64,000 nucleotides of DNA from JBCCBV01 sp039033855 (GCA_039033855.1 JBCCBV010000007.1:77920-141919); one strand, 5' to 3'. Positions 24,999-33,347 are shown, counted from the stretch's first letter. Made by a program: numbers and translations. The notes: generated from the sequence alone by a model not told the origin.

Positions 24999-25445
24999 AT
25001 GTTGATTCAAACGTCGCGGTTCGGAGAGTTGGAGGTGGACGACGGCCGCGTGATCGCGTTCCCCAAGGGCGTGCTCGGGTTCCCCCGTCACACCGGGTAC
25101 GTGCTGATCGAGGGCGGCGAAGACAGCTACTTCTGGTGGCTGCAATCGGTCGACCTGCCGGACCTGGCCTTCGTGGTGACCGACCCCAGCCTTTTCGTCC
25201 CGACGTACCAGGTGCCCATCAAGCCCGAGCAGATGGCCGAGCTGGGGCTTTCGTCCCTCGAACAGGCTCAGGTGTTTGTGGTGGTGAACAAGCGCGGCCG
25301 GGAACTGACCGGCAACTTGCAAGGCCCGATTGTGGTGAACGTGGGCAGCCGGGTGGCGCAGCAGCTGGTGCTGAGCGACCGCCGGTTTACGACCCAGGCG
25401 CCGCTCATCGAGCTGCACGAACCGGCCCAGGCGATGAGCGCCTGA
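24999..25445 (+). CDS. fliW: flagellar assembly factor FliW
   Basis: A 148-residue cytoplasmic protein. Family motifs are GVLGFPRHTGYVLIE (FPxGIPGFE-like), FWWLQSVDLPDLAFVV, FVPTYQVPI and GPIVVNVGSRVAQQLVL. FliW binds CsrA and flagellin in turn, so that free flagellin releases FliW and lets CsrA repress flagellin translation. Genes for both partners follow directly. The ATG at 24999 has AAAGGA 8-13 nt upstream. The 138-nt region before it holds one hairpin and no clear promoter. Confidence 0.93.
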   Translation: MLIQTSRFGELEVDDGRVIAFPKGVLGFPRHTGYVLIEGGEDSYFWWLQSVDLPDLAFVVTDPSLFVPTYQVPIKPEQMAELGLSSLEQAQVFVVVNKRGRELTGNLQGPIVVNVGSRVAQQLVLSDRRFTTQAPLIELHEPAQAMSA

Positions 25446-25594
25446 CCGGGGGTTCTGCGGCACGGACGCCGCGGGCCCGAACCGACACGAAACACGATGG
25501 ACCGTGCAACCGACCCCTGTTGAATCCCGCTGCTCGACGCCCGGCCGACCGCCGACCGAGCCTACCCAAGCGCCCACGGAAGGAGCGCCCCCCG

Positions 25595-25858
25595 ATGCTC
25601 GTGCTCTCCCGGCAACGAGACGAAACCATCATGATCGGCGACCAGGTGGAGATCACCGTCGTCGACATCCGAGGCGACAAGGTGCGCCTCGGCATCAACG
25701 CACCCCGCACCGTCGAGGTGCATCGCAAAGAGGTCTACGAGGCGATCCAACGCGAGAACGCCCAGGCGGCGCTCGTGGCGCCCGAAGACGTCCGCATGCT
25801 GGACTTGGACCTGCGTCGGCGCGGTGCGCCGCCGCCCGCCCGGCGCCAGTGCGCCTGA
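25595..25858 (+). CDS. csrA: carbon storage/translational regulator CsrA
   Basis: An 87-residue RNA-binding dimer. The start MLVLSRQRDETIMIGD, the strand KVRLGINAP and the VHRKEVY motif (R44, with L4 and R6 also conserved) give the complete RNA-contact surface. It is longer than the 61-residue E. coli protein because of a Pro/Arg-rich tail. It has an AAGGAG 7 nt before the ATG. It sits between fliW and the flagellin gene, whose leader carries a consensus CsrA site. Confidence 0.95.
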   Translation: MLVLSRQRDETIMIGDQVEITVVDIRGDKVRLGINAPRTVEVHRKEVYEAIQRENAQAALVAPEDVRMLDLDLRRRGAPPPARRQCA

Positions 25859-25926
25859 CCCGTAAGCCCTTGCCGAGCCCGCCGAACCATCCCGGCCCCG
25901 GACCCAACCCCCCGGCGCCTGCACTT

Positions 25927-25946
25927 GACAATCACGGAGGATTGTC
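25927..25946 (+). promoter_or_regulatory. CsrA-binding hairpin over the flagellin Shine-Dalgarno
   Basis: GACAATC (25927-25933) pairs perfectly with GATTGTC (25940-25946). The 6-nt loop ACGGAG shows the GGA core. Read as TCACGGAGGA (25932-25941) it matches the CsrA consensus (A/U)CANGGANG(U/A) at every position. The GGAGG at 25936-25940 is also the flagellin ribosome binding site, 9 nt before the ATG, so CsrA binding would block initiation. Confidence 0.8.
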
Positions 25947-25949
25947 GCC

Positions 25950-27404
25950 ATGACTCGGATCAACACCAACGTTTCCTCGCTGATTTCCCAGAACAACCTG
26001 GCCAGGACCAACGCGGACCTGTCCACCAGGCTCGAACGCCTGGCCACGGGCCTGCAGATCAACCGCGGGGCCGACAACCCCGCCGGCCTGATCGTTTCCG
26101 AGCGCTTGCGCACGGAGATCGCGGGCATCGACCAGTCGATCGACAACATCGAGCGCGCCTCGAACGTCATCGCGACCACCGAAGGCGCTCTGTCCGAGAT
26201 CAACGACCTGCTGGTCGATATCAAAAGCCTTGCGGTCGAAGCGGCCAACACCGGCGCCTTTTCGAAAGAAGAGATCGCCGCCAACCAGCTGCAGATCGAC
26301 TCGGCCATCGAATCGATCACCCGCATCGCCAACACCACCAGCTTCGCCGGGCTCAAGCTGCTTAACGGCTCGCTGGACTACATCATCTCCGGCCAGCCGT
26401 CGTCGGCCATCACCGACATCGACGTGCTGGGCGCCAACTTCGGCACCGCAGAGAGCATCCCGGTGACGCTCGAGGTCTTGAACTCCGCCGAGCGGGCCAG
26501 CCTGTTCATCTCCGGCGCCGGTACGGGCACGTTCTTGTCTTCGGTGTCGTTCGAGGTCCAGGGGCCGCGCGGCGTGCAGGCGTTCTCCTTCGTCTCGGGC
26601 ACCGCGCTCTCGGCCGTGGCCGCCGCCATCAACCAGCTGTCGGACGCCACCGGCATCAACGCCGCGCTGGCCAACTCGGCCAACATCACCTCCGGCCTGG
26701 TGCTCGAAACCACCGAGTACGGCTCGGACCAGTTCGTGTCGGTCCGCAAGCTCGACGACGGCGACTTCTTCCAGACCTTCGACCAGCAGGGCGGCTCGCC
26801 CATCGTCCGCGACACGGGCGAAGACGTCCTGGCCCTGGTCAACGGCAACCTGGCCCTGGGCGACGGCCTGGACGTTTCGCTCAAGTCCAGCACCCTCAAC
26901 ATCGACCTGACCCTGACCTCCGGCACCGCCACCAGCACCGGCGTCGAGCAGAGCTTCACCATCACCGGCGGCGGGGCGACTTACCAGATCGGCGGCGAGG
27001 TCAACAGCCAGCAGCAGGTCGGCTTCGGCATCCAGTCGGTCGCCGCGACCAACCTGGGCACCAGCCGGCTGGGCTTCCTCAACAGCGTGGTGTCCGGCGG
27101 GGAGAACTCCCTGGTCGCCGGGCGCCAGCGCGAAGCGTCCGAGGTCATCGACGCCGCGATCGACCAGATCTCCTCGCTCCGCGGGCGGTTGGGCGCGTTC
27201 GAACGCAACACGCTCGAAACCACGCTCCGGTCGCAGCAGATCTCCTTGGAGAACCTGACCGCCAGCGAATCGACCATCCGCGACACCGACTTTGCGGCGG
27301 AAACCGCGGCCCTGACCCGGGCCCAGATCCTCCAGCAGGCCGGCACGTCGACCCTGGGCATCGCCAACAGCTCGGCCCAGTCGGTGCTTTCGCTGCTCGG
27401 CTAA
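25950..27404 (+). CDS. fliC: flagellin
   Basis: A 484-residue filament subunit. The N-terminal D0/D1 helices (NTNVSSLISQNNLARTNADL, RLATGLQINRGADNPAG) and C-terminal D1/D0 helices (DTDFAAETAALTRAQILQQAGTSTLG and a final NSSAQSVLSLLG) are complete. The central 200 residues are a variable beta-rich domain. The start has a strong GGAGG inside a hairpin with a CsrA motif. fliW and csrA lie upstream in the same orientation. It is the only complete flagellin in the window. Confidence 0.96.
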   Translation: MTRINTNVSSLISQNNLARTNADLSTRLERLATGLQINRGADNPAGLIVSERLRTEIAGIDQSIDNIERASNVIATTEGALSEINDLLVDIKSLAVEAANTGAFSKEEIAANQLQIDSAIESITRIANTTSFAGLKLLNGSLDYIISGQPSSAITDIDVLGANFGTAESIPVTLEVLNSAERASLFISGAGTGTFLSSVSFEVQGPRGVQAFSFVSGTALSAVAAAINQLSDATGINAALANSANITSGLVLETTEYGSDQFVSVRKLDDGDFFQTFDQQGGSPIVRDTGEDVLALVNGNLALGDGLDVSLKSSTLNIDLTLTSGTATSTGVEQSFTITGGGATYQIGGEVNSQQQVGFGIQSVAATNLGTSRLGFLNSVVSGGENSLVAGRQREASEVIDAAIDQISSLRGRLGAFERNTLETTLRSQQISLENLTASESTIRDTDFAAETAALTRAQILQQAGTSTLGIANSSAQSVLSLLG

Positions 27405-27458
27405 GCGAGGCGATACACACGCCAAGCCGCCAAGGCTGACGCGGATTCCGCGGGCGGG

Positions 27459-27464
27459 TATCGT
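27459..27464 (+). promoter_or_regulatory. -10-like TATCGT for aroB
   Basis: The hexamer ends 8 nt before the ATG at 27473 with no Shine-Dalgarno sequence between them, suggesting a leaderless aroB transcript independent of flagellin. Confidence 0.5.
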
Positions 27465-27472
27465 CGCTCGCC

Positions 27473-28588
27473 ATGGCCGTGGTCGAACTCTCTCTGGCGC
27501 AGCCCGCGCTGCAGTACCAGGTCCGCATCGAAGCGGGGTTGCTTGCCCGCCTCGGCCCAGCGGTGGCCGAAGTCGCCCCGCACGCCAAAGCCACCGCGCT
27601 GCTCGACGAGGCCGTCGAAGCCGATTGGGGCAAGCCCGCGGCCCGGTCGCTCCGCGACGCCGGCTACGACTGCGCCGTCGCCAGCCTGGCCGTCAGCGAG
27701 AAGCGCAAAACCCTCGGCACGGTGCGCACTTTTTACGAGGTGCTCCTCGAACACCGGCACGAACGGCGGAGCCCGCTGGTCGCCATCGGCGGCGGCATCC
27801 TGGGCGACATGGCCGGATTCGCCGCGGCGACCTACCTCCGCGGCGTGCCCTTCGTTCAGGCGCCCACCACGCTGCTGGCCATGGTCGACGCGTCGGTCGG
27901 CGGGAAGACCGGCGTCAACGCCCCGCAGGGCAAGAACCTCATCGGCGCGTTCCACCAGCCGGTGCTCGTGGCCATCGACCCCGACGCGCTATCGACGCTG
28001 TCGCCCCGGCAGGTCCGCTGCGGGTTGGCCGAGTGTGTGAAGCACGCCGTGATCCGCGACCCCGAGTTGTTCAGTTGGATCGAGCGGAACGTCGACGGCA
28101 TCCTCGGGCTCGAAGGCGGTGCGCTGGCGCAACTCATCGAACGCAACGTGCGCATCAAGGCGGCCGTGGTCGAGCAAGACGAGCGCGAGTCCGGCGCCCG
28201 GGCGCACCTGAACTTCGGCCACACCTTCGCCCACGCGATCGAGGCGTGTAACCGGTTCCTCGGCCGGTCGGCGCTGCTGCACGGCGAGGCGGTGGCCGTG
28301 GGCATGGTCGGCGCCACACGGCTGGCCATCGACCAAAAAATCTGCCAGGACCCGACTCTGCTGGAACGCTTGGTGCGGTTGCTCGAGCGCATCGGCCTGC
28401 CCACCCGGCTGCCCGCCGAGCCGCCCATGGCCGCGCTCATGACCGCCATGGGCCACGACAAAAAGGTCGCCGACGGCGCCATCCACCTGGTGCTGCCCAC
28501 CCAAATGGGCGAAGTGTGCGTGACCGACGGCGTCCCGATCGACGCCATCGAACGCGCCTGGCAAGCGCTTGCCCAAGACCCGCAGTAA
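27473..28588 (+). CDS. aroB: 3-dehydroquinate synthase
   Basis: A 371-residue cytoplasmic, NAD- and metal-dependent enzyme that cyclises DAHP to 3-dehydroquinate in the shikimate pathway. Motifs: SEKRKTLGTV, AIGGGILGDMAGFAAATYLRG, PTTLLAMVDASVGGKTGVN, GKNLIGAFHQP, AECVKHAV and the zinc-ligand region RAHLNFGHTFAHAIE followed by LLHGEAVAVGM. All expected metal ligands (Glu, His, His) are visible. Length is normal. Confidence 0.96.
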   Translation: MAVVELSLAQPALQYQVRIEAGLLARLGPAVAEVAPHAKATALLDEAVEADWGKPAARSLRDAGYDCAVASLAVSEKRKTLGTVRTFYEVLLEHRHERRSPLVAIGGGILGDMAGFAAATYLRGVPFVQAPTTLLAMVDASVGGKTGVNAPQGKNLIGAFHQPVLVAIDPDALSTLSPRQVRCGLAECVKHAVIRDPELFSWIERNVDGILGLEGGALAQLIERNVRIKAAVVEQDERESGARAHLNFGHTFAHAIEACNRFLGRSALLHGEAVAVGMVGATRLAIDQKICQDPTLLERLVRLLERIGLPTRLPAEPPMAALMTAMGHDKKVADGAIHLVLPTQMGEVCVTDGVPIDAIERAWQALAQDPQ

Positions 28589-28623
28589 GCCCGGCCGGGC
28601 TTGGGCTTGCGCGGCGGCCCGCT

Positions 28624-28629
28624 TAGCAT
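28624..28629 (+). promoter_or_regulatory. -10-like TAGCAT for the ExbD-like gene
   Basis: The hexamer ends 6 nt before the ATG at 28636; no Shine-Dalgarno sequence. Confidence 0.55.
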
Positions 28630-28635
28630 CGGGCG

Positions 28636-29172
28636 ATGCGCAGGCGACACCGCCCAGTGCCCGAAGCCCGACTCGAACTGGCGCCGTTGATCGACGTGGT
28701 GTTTTTGCTGCTCACGTTCTTCGTGGTCGCGATGACCGTGCTGGTGCAAGACGACCAGGTCCGCGCGGGGTCGGCGCAGGCCGACGTGTCCGAAGCGCTG
28801 CAAGACCGGACCTCGCCCGGGCCGTCGGACGACGACGTCGATGGCGCCCGGGCCCGGTTGTTTCGCCTTCTCGACCTGCGATTTCAAGAAGTACTGGGCG
28901 AACAGACCGCCGTGCAAGACGCGGGCCGGCTGCACATCTTGACCATCGACGCGCAAGGCGGGCTCCAACTCGACGGCGCCGGGGTCGAAGCCGCAGGGCT
29001 CGAAGACCGACTCGGCGCGCTCCAGGCAGAGCCGGCCGACCGCATCCTTTACGTGGCGCTTGCCGACGAGGCCGAGTCCGACCGTGGGCCGGTGTTGTTC
29101 GACGTGCTCCAACGCGCCGCCGGCGCGGGTTGGCGGGCCACACTCGTCGAGCCGATCGAGTCTCAACCCTGA
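28636..29172 (+). CDS. ExbD/TolR-like biopolymer transport protein
   Basis: A 178-residue inner-membrane protein. A single N-terminal transmembrane helix has the signature APLIDVVFLLLTFF, with Asp20 at the proton-carrying position of ExbD Asp25. The rest is periplasmic. ExbD/TolR works with an ExbB/TolQ channel to energise TonB or TolA. The next gene encodes a TonB-like protein, but no ExbB gene is adjacent; the closest channel protein is the MotA/TolQ-like one at 34.6 kb. Only 16 nt separate it from the TonB-like gene. Confidence 0.82.
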   Translation: MRRRHRPVPEARLELAPLIDVVFLLLTFFVVAMTVLVQDDQVRAGSAQADVSEALQDRTSPGPSDDDVDGARARLFRLLDLRFQEVLGEQTAVQDAGRLHILTIDAQGGLQLDGAGVEAAGLEDRLGALQAEPADRILYVALADEAESDRGPVLFDVLQRAAGAGWRATLVEPIESQP

Positions 29173-29188
29173 TGCGCGGGCGCTTGCG

Positions 29189-30661
29189 ATGAACCACGCC
29201 TGGCCATCTCGAACGGTTCAGCCCGCGCGGGGGCTCGGCACCGCGGTGCTCGGTTCGCTTGCGCTGCACGCCGGCGCCGGGTTGCTTTGGGCGGCGGCCG
29301 TGTCGGGTCGAGACGGCGCAGAATCGAATGTAAAACAAGCCGATTCAGCACGAGACACGGCCTCTACATCGCCCAACCTCGTGCCGTGGGACGTCGCGCT
29401 GACGGCGTTAGCACCGGCCGAAGCACGCGAACGCCGGGCCGGGCAACTCGCCGTGCAACTGACGTGGCGTATCGAATCGGCACGTGTGCTGCTGCGCGGG
29501 CCGCGTGCGCTGCGGGTAAAAGTCGATGCGGGCGTCGCGAACGTCGGTGCCGGCCGTGCGCCCAAAGGCTGGATCGACCGCGCGTACCTTTCGCTCGACC
29601 AAACGCTCGATCCGTCCGACCGTCTGCTTTGGGAGGTCTCAAGAGAGCGAGACCTTCCGGCTGGGGCCTCCGAGCGCGCTCGACGTCGCATCGACCTGAC
29701 TGCGCAGGACGCTGCGCTCGGCGGACTCTCCGGATACTGGCTGATCGAGGTGGTCGACGCCCGGGGCGCCGTGGACGAGGCCGGGCGCGAGGTCGACAAC
29801 CTGCGGGCGGTGCCGTTGTCCGAACGCGTCCGGTCGCTCCAGGCGCTGGGGCGCGACACGCCGTTGGGCGAGCCGGACGCCGAGCCGTTGGAGTCGGTGG
29901 CGTTTATCTCGCGCGAGGCGTTTGATGAATTGGTCGCGCGTAAGGCCGACACGCTCCAGCCGGCGTTGCAGTCCGAGGCCGACCCGGTGCGCACGGCTGA
30001 GCTGATCGTGGACCCCGCTTCGGCCACGCCAGCGCCGGGACGGCCGGGCGAACCGCGCCCCCCCGCGACCCCGCCGACGCCCGAGCCTTCGCGCCGCGCT
30101 GCGCCCGACGCCGACCCCGATCGCACGCCGTGGGTAGCCCAGCGCAGCGACGACCCAGATGACCCAGACGCCGTGGCGCTCCCCGAGCCCGGGCGGCCGG
30201 CCGAGGCGTCCCCGCCAACTCCGCAACCCGCCGCAAGCGCCGCCGCTTCGGCGAACCCCGCGCCCGACGCCCCGCTGCGCGACCGCAACCGGCCGACCTC
30301 GGCTCCGCGCGACCCCCGCGAGGTTCCGGCGACCGAAATCCGCGCCAACGAGGTTGAATGGCAGCGCGACGGCGCCGTGCTCGTCGGCCCCGGCCTGCGG
30401 CTGACACCCGTACGTCCGCGTCAGACTGACTTCCCGGCCACGATTTACCTCAACCGCCCGGGCTCGCCGCGGTTCGACCTGTTTTTCGACGACGCCGGCC
30501 GGGTGACCCGGGTGCGCTACACCCGGTCGATGGGGTCGTCGGAGCTCGACGCCGCGCTCGAAAACGTGCTGTTCCGCTGGCGGATCGAAGGGTCCGCCGT
30601 GGCCGAGCCGGGCGAGCTGGTGCTGCGCGACTTCGAGCTGCGGTGGCTCGAGCCGCGATAA
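29189..30661 (+). CDS. TonB-like energy-transducing protein, large
   Basis: A 490-residue protein with one N-terminal transmembrane segment (about 16-36, GTAVLGSLALHAGAGLLWAA), a roughly 230-residue periplasmic domain of unknown type, a Pro/Ala-rich linker (about 280-400) as in TonB, and a C-terminal domain of about 80 residues (ATIYLNRPGSPRFDLFFDD, SSELDAALENVLFRWR) that resembles the TonB C-terminal fold. It follows the ExbD-like gene. The added globular domain between membrane and linker is unlike classical TonB. The function is inferred from layout, not from strong similarity. Confidence 0.55.
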   Translation: MNHAWPSRTVQPARGLGTAVLGSLALHAGAGLLWAAAVSGRDGAESNVKQADSARDTASTSPNLVPWDVALTALAPAEARERRAGQLAVQLTWRIESARVLLRGPRALRVKVDAGVANVGAGRAPKGWIDRAYLSLDQTLDPSDRLLWEVSRERDLPAGASERARRRIDLTAQDAALGGLSGYWLIEVVDARGAVDEAGREVDNLRAVPLSERVRSLQALGRDTPLGEPDAEPLESVAFISREAFDELVARKADTLQPALQSEADPVRTAELIVDPASATPAPGRPGEPRPPATPPTPEPSRRAAPDADPDRTPWVAQRSDDPDDPDAVALPEPGRPAEASPPTPQPAASAAASANPAPDAPLRDRNRPTSAPRDPREVPATEIRANEVEWQRDGAVLVGPGLRLTPVRPRQTDFPATIYLNRPGSPRFDLFFDDAGRVTRVRYTRSMGSSELDAALENVLFRWRIEGSAVAEPGELVLRDFELRWLEPR

Positions 30662-30688
30662 GGCCCCGCGCGGAGGCGCCGCGCGGCT

Positions 30689-30694
30689 TAGGAT
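30689..30694 (+). promoter_or_regulatory. -10-like TAGGAT for cysE
   Basis: The hexamer ends 6 nt before the ATG at 30701; no Shine-Dalgarno sequence. Confidence 0.55.
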
Positions 30695-30700
30695 CACGCC

Positions 30701-31804
30701 ATGCCCGAGCCCGTCGCCGATCCCTCTGCCGATCCAGCTCACGAACGCGTTGTGAACCCCGCGGGGGGAACATCGTCGGTGCACGGCGTGCGCCCCGAAG
30801 CGCTCAACGGGCTCCTGGCCAGTTACGAGGCCGAGCCGCGCATGCGTCACATCGACGCGGCCTTCCTGCCCAGCCGTGCCCGGGTCATCGACCTGATCGA
30901 GCTGCTCCGCCGCGTGACGTTCCCCGGGTTTTTTGAGGACGAGCGGCTGGCTACCGACAACCTGCGCGACCGTACCGCGGCGCTGCTGGAAGAGACCGAG
31001 GCGCTGCTGTTCGACCAGGTGCGCCAGGCGCTGCGGTATGCGCTCAACCGCGCAGCCGATGCCGAGCACGCCGCCGCGGTAGGGGCCGAGCCGATCGACC
31101 TCGCCGCGTCGGGGCACGATGCGCACGCCCACAAGCCCGGCGACGATTGCGACGACTGCGACCAGGACGCCCGGGCGATTACCGACGCGGTCCTGGCGGG
31201 CGTTCCGGCCGTGCGCGACCTGCTCGCCACCGACGTTCAGGCCGCGTTCGACGGCGACCCGGCCGGCGCCAACACCGACGAAACCATCTTCTGCTATCCC
31301 GGCATCGACGCGGTGTTCACCCACCGCTACGCCCACGCGCTGCACGCGCTCGGCGTGCCGTTGATCCCCCGGATCATGTCCGAATACGCCCACAACGAAA
31401 CCGGCGTCGACATCCACCCGGGCGCCACCATCGGCCCGTCGTTTTTCATCGACCACGGCACGGGCGTGGTGGTCGGCGAAACCTGCACCATCGGCGAGCG
31501 GGTGAAGATCTATCAGGGCGTCACCCTCGGCGCGTTGTCGACCAAGGGCGGGCGGAACTGGCGCGGGCGTAAGCGTCATCCGACGATCGAGGACGACGTA
31601 ACCATCTACGGCGGCGCCGTGATCCTGGGCGGGCAAACCGTCATCGGCAAGGGCGCGACCATCGGCGGGGCGGTGTTCCTGACGTCCTCGGTTTTGCCGG
31701 GCCATACCGTGACCACCGGCGCCCCGGACCCCACGCACCGGCCGCCCAAACAACGCCGGCGCAAGACCGACCTGCCTACCCCGGACCCCGGCGCCACGGC
31801 GTGA
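30701..31804 (+). CDS. cysE: serine O-acetyltransferase
   Basis: A 367-residue enzyme that makes O-acetylserine for cysteine synthesis. The C-terminal half is the left-handed beta-helix with the SAT signatures THRYAHALHALG, EYAHNETGVDIHPGATIG, FFIDHGTGVVVGETCTIGE and YQGVTLGALSTK. The N-terminal half is the helical domain with a WRGRKRHPTIEDDV segment later. Residues about 121-158 hold an insertion rich in His, Asp and Cys (GHDAHAHKPGDDCDDCDQDA), unusual for the family and possibly metal-binding. The tail is Pro/Arg-rich. Confidence 0.9.
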   Translation: MPEPVADPSADPAHERVVNPAGGTSSVHGVRPEALNGLLASYEAEPRMRHIDAAFLPSRARVIDLIELLRRVTFPGFFEDERLATDNLRDRTAALLEETEALLFDQVRQALRYALNRAADAEHAAAVGAEPIDLAASGHDAHAHKPGDDCDDCDQDARAITDAVLAGVPAVRDLLATDVQAAFDGDPAGANTDETIFCYPGIDAVFTHRYAHALHALGVPLIPRIMSEYAHNETGVDIHPGATIGPSFFIDHGTGVVVGETCTIGERVKIYQGVTLGALSTKGGRNWRGRKRHPTIEDDVTIYGGAVILGGQTVIGKGATIGGAVFLTSSVLPGHTVTTGAPDPTHRPPKQRRRKTDLPTPDPGATA

Positions 31805-31868
31805 CGAGCGCCGCGGTTGGAGCGCGCAGGGCATGCGCTTCGACCTTGGTGGTGGGCACCACGCCGAG

Positions 31869-31874
31869 TAGGCT
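31869..31874 (+). promoter_or_regulatory. -10-like TAGGCT for the first zinc-ribbon gene
   Basis: The hexamer ends 7 nt before the ATG at 31882. The same hexamer and spacing recur before the paralogue at 32562. Confidence 0.55.
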
Positions 31875-31881
31875 TGGGTGT

Positions 31882-32484
31882 ATGAACCAGCCCTCCCCGG
31901 ACGACCGTGTGCGGTTCCGCTGCCCGCGGTGCATCGGCAAGATTTCTTCGCCCGTCGCCACGCTCGGGCTGTACGTCAGCTGCCCGCATTGCGAAGCGCG
32001 CGTGCGCGTGCCGATCCCGGCCGAGCTCAAGCCATTGGGCATGTCGCGCTCGTCGATCAAGGCCCGTCAGTACGCGCAGATCGACAAGGCCATCCGCGCC
32101 GCCCAGGCCGAGGGCGACGCCGACAAGAAGGACGTCTCCGACCAGACGCTCGAGCCCAGCGGCGGGGCGGTGGTCGACTTCGGCATCGACGTCGGCCCGC
32201 CCGCGCAGGAAGACGACGCCCGCGACGCGATGAAGCCGGCCCGGTCGATTTCGTTTACCGGCCCGGCTCCGGGCGGCGTTCCGGCCGTGGCGGATGACGA
32301 CGACGATGACGACCCGGAGGCCAGCGTCAGCCAGACCGAGGTGTTCCTCGCGGCCATCGCCTCGGACCTGGGGTCCGACGCGCCCCCGGCCAAGCGGCCC
32401 AAGGGTTCGCTCCGGGCCCCGATCGACCCGATGGACGAGGCGCTTTCGGGTTCGAGCGCCGACCGGGCCAGCCTCGACGCCTGA
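31882..32484 (+). CDS. zinc-ribbon protein with acidic low-complexity tail (paralogue 1)
   Basis: A 200-residue protein. Residues about 12-36 form a zinc ribbon with CPRC and CPHC knuckles (FRCPRCIGKISS, YVSCPHCEARVRVP). A short helical region follows (ARQYAQIDKAIRAAQAE), then a disordered Pro/Asp-rich tail with a run of seven Asp. No enzyme domain and no membrane segment. The downstream gene is a clear paralogue sharing the RFRCPRC...SC.HC.ARVRVPIP pattern, so this is a tandem duplication. The function is unknown; zinc ribbons of this type may bind nucleic acid or protein. Confidence 0.75.
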   Translation: MNQPSPDDRVRFRCPRCIGKISSPVATLGLYVSCPHCEARVRVPIPAELKPLGMSRSSIKARQYAQIDKAIRAAQAEGDADKKDVSDQTLEPSGGAVVDFGIDVGPPAQEDDARDAMKPARSISFTGPAPGGVPAVADDDDDDDPEASVSQTEVFLAAIASDLGSDAPPAKRPKGSLRAPIDPMDEALSGSSADRASLDA

Positions 32485-32548
32485 TCCGGCCGGATGATTG
32501 GCTCGCGCGGGGCGTTGCGCAGCGGTTGGTCCTGCCGGGGCTCGGGGA

Positions 32549-32554
32549 TAGGCT
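32549..32554 (+). promoter_or_regulatory. -10-like TAGGCT for the second zinc-ribbon gene
   Basis: The hexamer ends 7 nt before the ATG at 32562; identical to the upstream paralogue's element. Confidence 0.55.
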
Positions 32555-32561
32555 GGAAGAC

Positions 32562-33347
32562 ATGTCGGACGCTCCGTCAGCTGGCAAAGGCAAGGCCCGG
32601 TTCCGCTGCCCGCGATGCCTGGGCCGGGTGTCGGCGGCCCACGAACTCATTGGGCTGTTCGTGAGCTGCGCGCATTGCCAGGCCCGGGTGCGCGTGCCGA
32701 TCCCCGTAGACCTCTCGGCGATCGGGCTCAGCCCGGCCGAGGTGATGGCCCGCCAGGCCGACCAGGTCGAGCGCGCGCTGCAACACGCCCGTGCGTCCTT
32801 GCCGGGCCAGCGGGGCTCGGCCCAAACCGGGGTCGCCAGCAAGCCGGTGGCGCAGCGCGAGCCCGGGGCAGACCCCTTCCCGCTGGCTCCCACGCCGGCG
32901 AAGTCGCGCAAGACGTCCGGATCCGTGACTTCTGCTCCGGCTCCAACGAAAGAGGCTCCTGCGCCGCCAACCCCGGCAACCGCGGATCACCCGGCTCCGG
33001 CCTCAGCCCCCGCACCGGCCCCGCAGACGCAGCCCAACCCTTCCCCTGCGCCAGTTCGCGCAGCACCCGTGAAGCCGGAGCTCGAGCCCGACCCATTGGC
33101 TGCGCTCGCCGCCGAGTCGCAAGCCGAGTTTGGCACCGACGGTGCCCCCGGTCAGGCGGACCACGGCTGGCCGGTGCCGGCCGAGGCGTTCGTGCCCGAC
33201 CCGTCCGCCTGGGTTCCCGCCGACCCCGCGTTCGTGCCCGAGCACTCCGCCGAGCTTGAAGAGTCGGACGAGGCGCTGCGCGCCTTGGCCCAAGCGGCCG
33301 AGCACGGCCCCGGTTCATCGAGCGGCAAACCGAACGGCCGCTGTTAA
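32562..33347 (+). CDS. zinc-ribbon protein with Pro-rich tail (paralogue 2)
   Basis: A 261-residue protein. Residues about 14-41 repeat the zinc-ribbon of its neighbour (FRCPRCLGRVSA, FVSCAHCQARVRVPIP) followed by a helix (MARQADQVERALQHARAS). The rest is a Pro/Ala-rich, then acidic, disordered tail that ends with helical EELEESDEALRALAQAAE-like content. It has its own promoter-like element. Neither partner genes nor fused domains suggest a job. The N-terminal conservation against divergent tails suggests that the ribbon is the working part. Confidence 0.75.
   Translation: MSDAPSAGKGKARFRCPRCLGRVSAAHELIGLFVSCAHCQARVRVPIPVDLSAIGLSPAEVMARQADQVERALQHARASLPGQRGSAQTGVASKPVAQREPGADPFPLAPTPAKSRKTSGSVTSAPAPTKEAPAPPTPATADHPAPASAPAPAPQTQPNPSPAPVRAAPVKPELEPDPLAALAAESQAEFGTDGAPGQADHGWPVPAEAFVPDPSAWVPADPAFVPEHSAELEESDEALRALAQAAEHGPGSSSGKPNGRC

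Noticed and set aside
29639..31834. A 731-codon open frame on the minus strand across the TonB-like gene and cysE
   Set aside because: The plus-strand cysE is unmistakable and the antisense translation has no family features.
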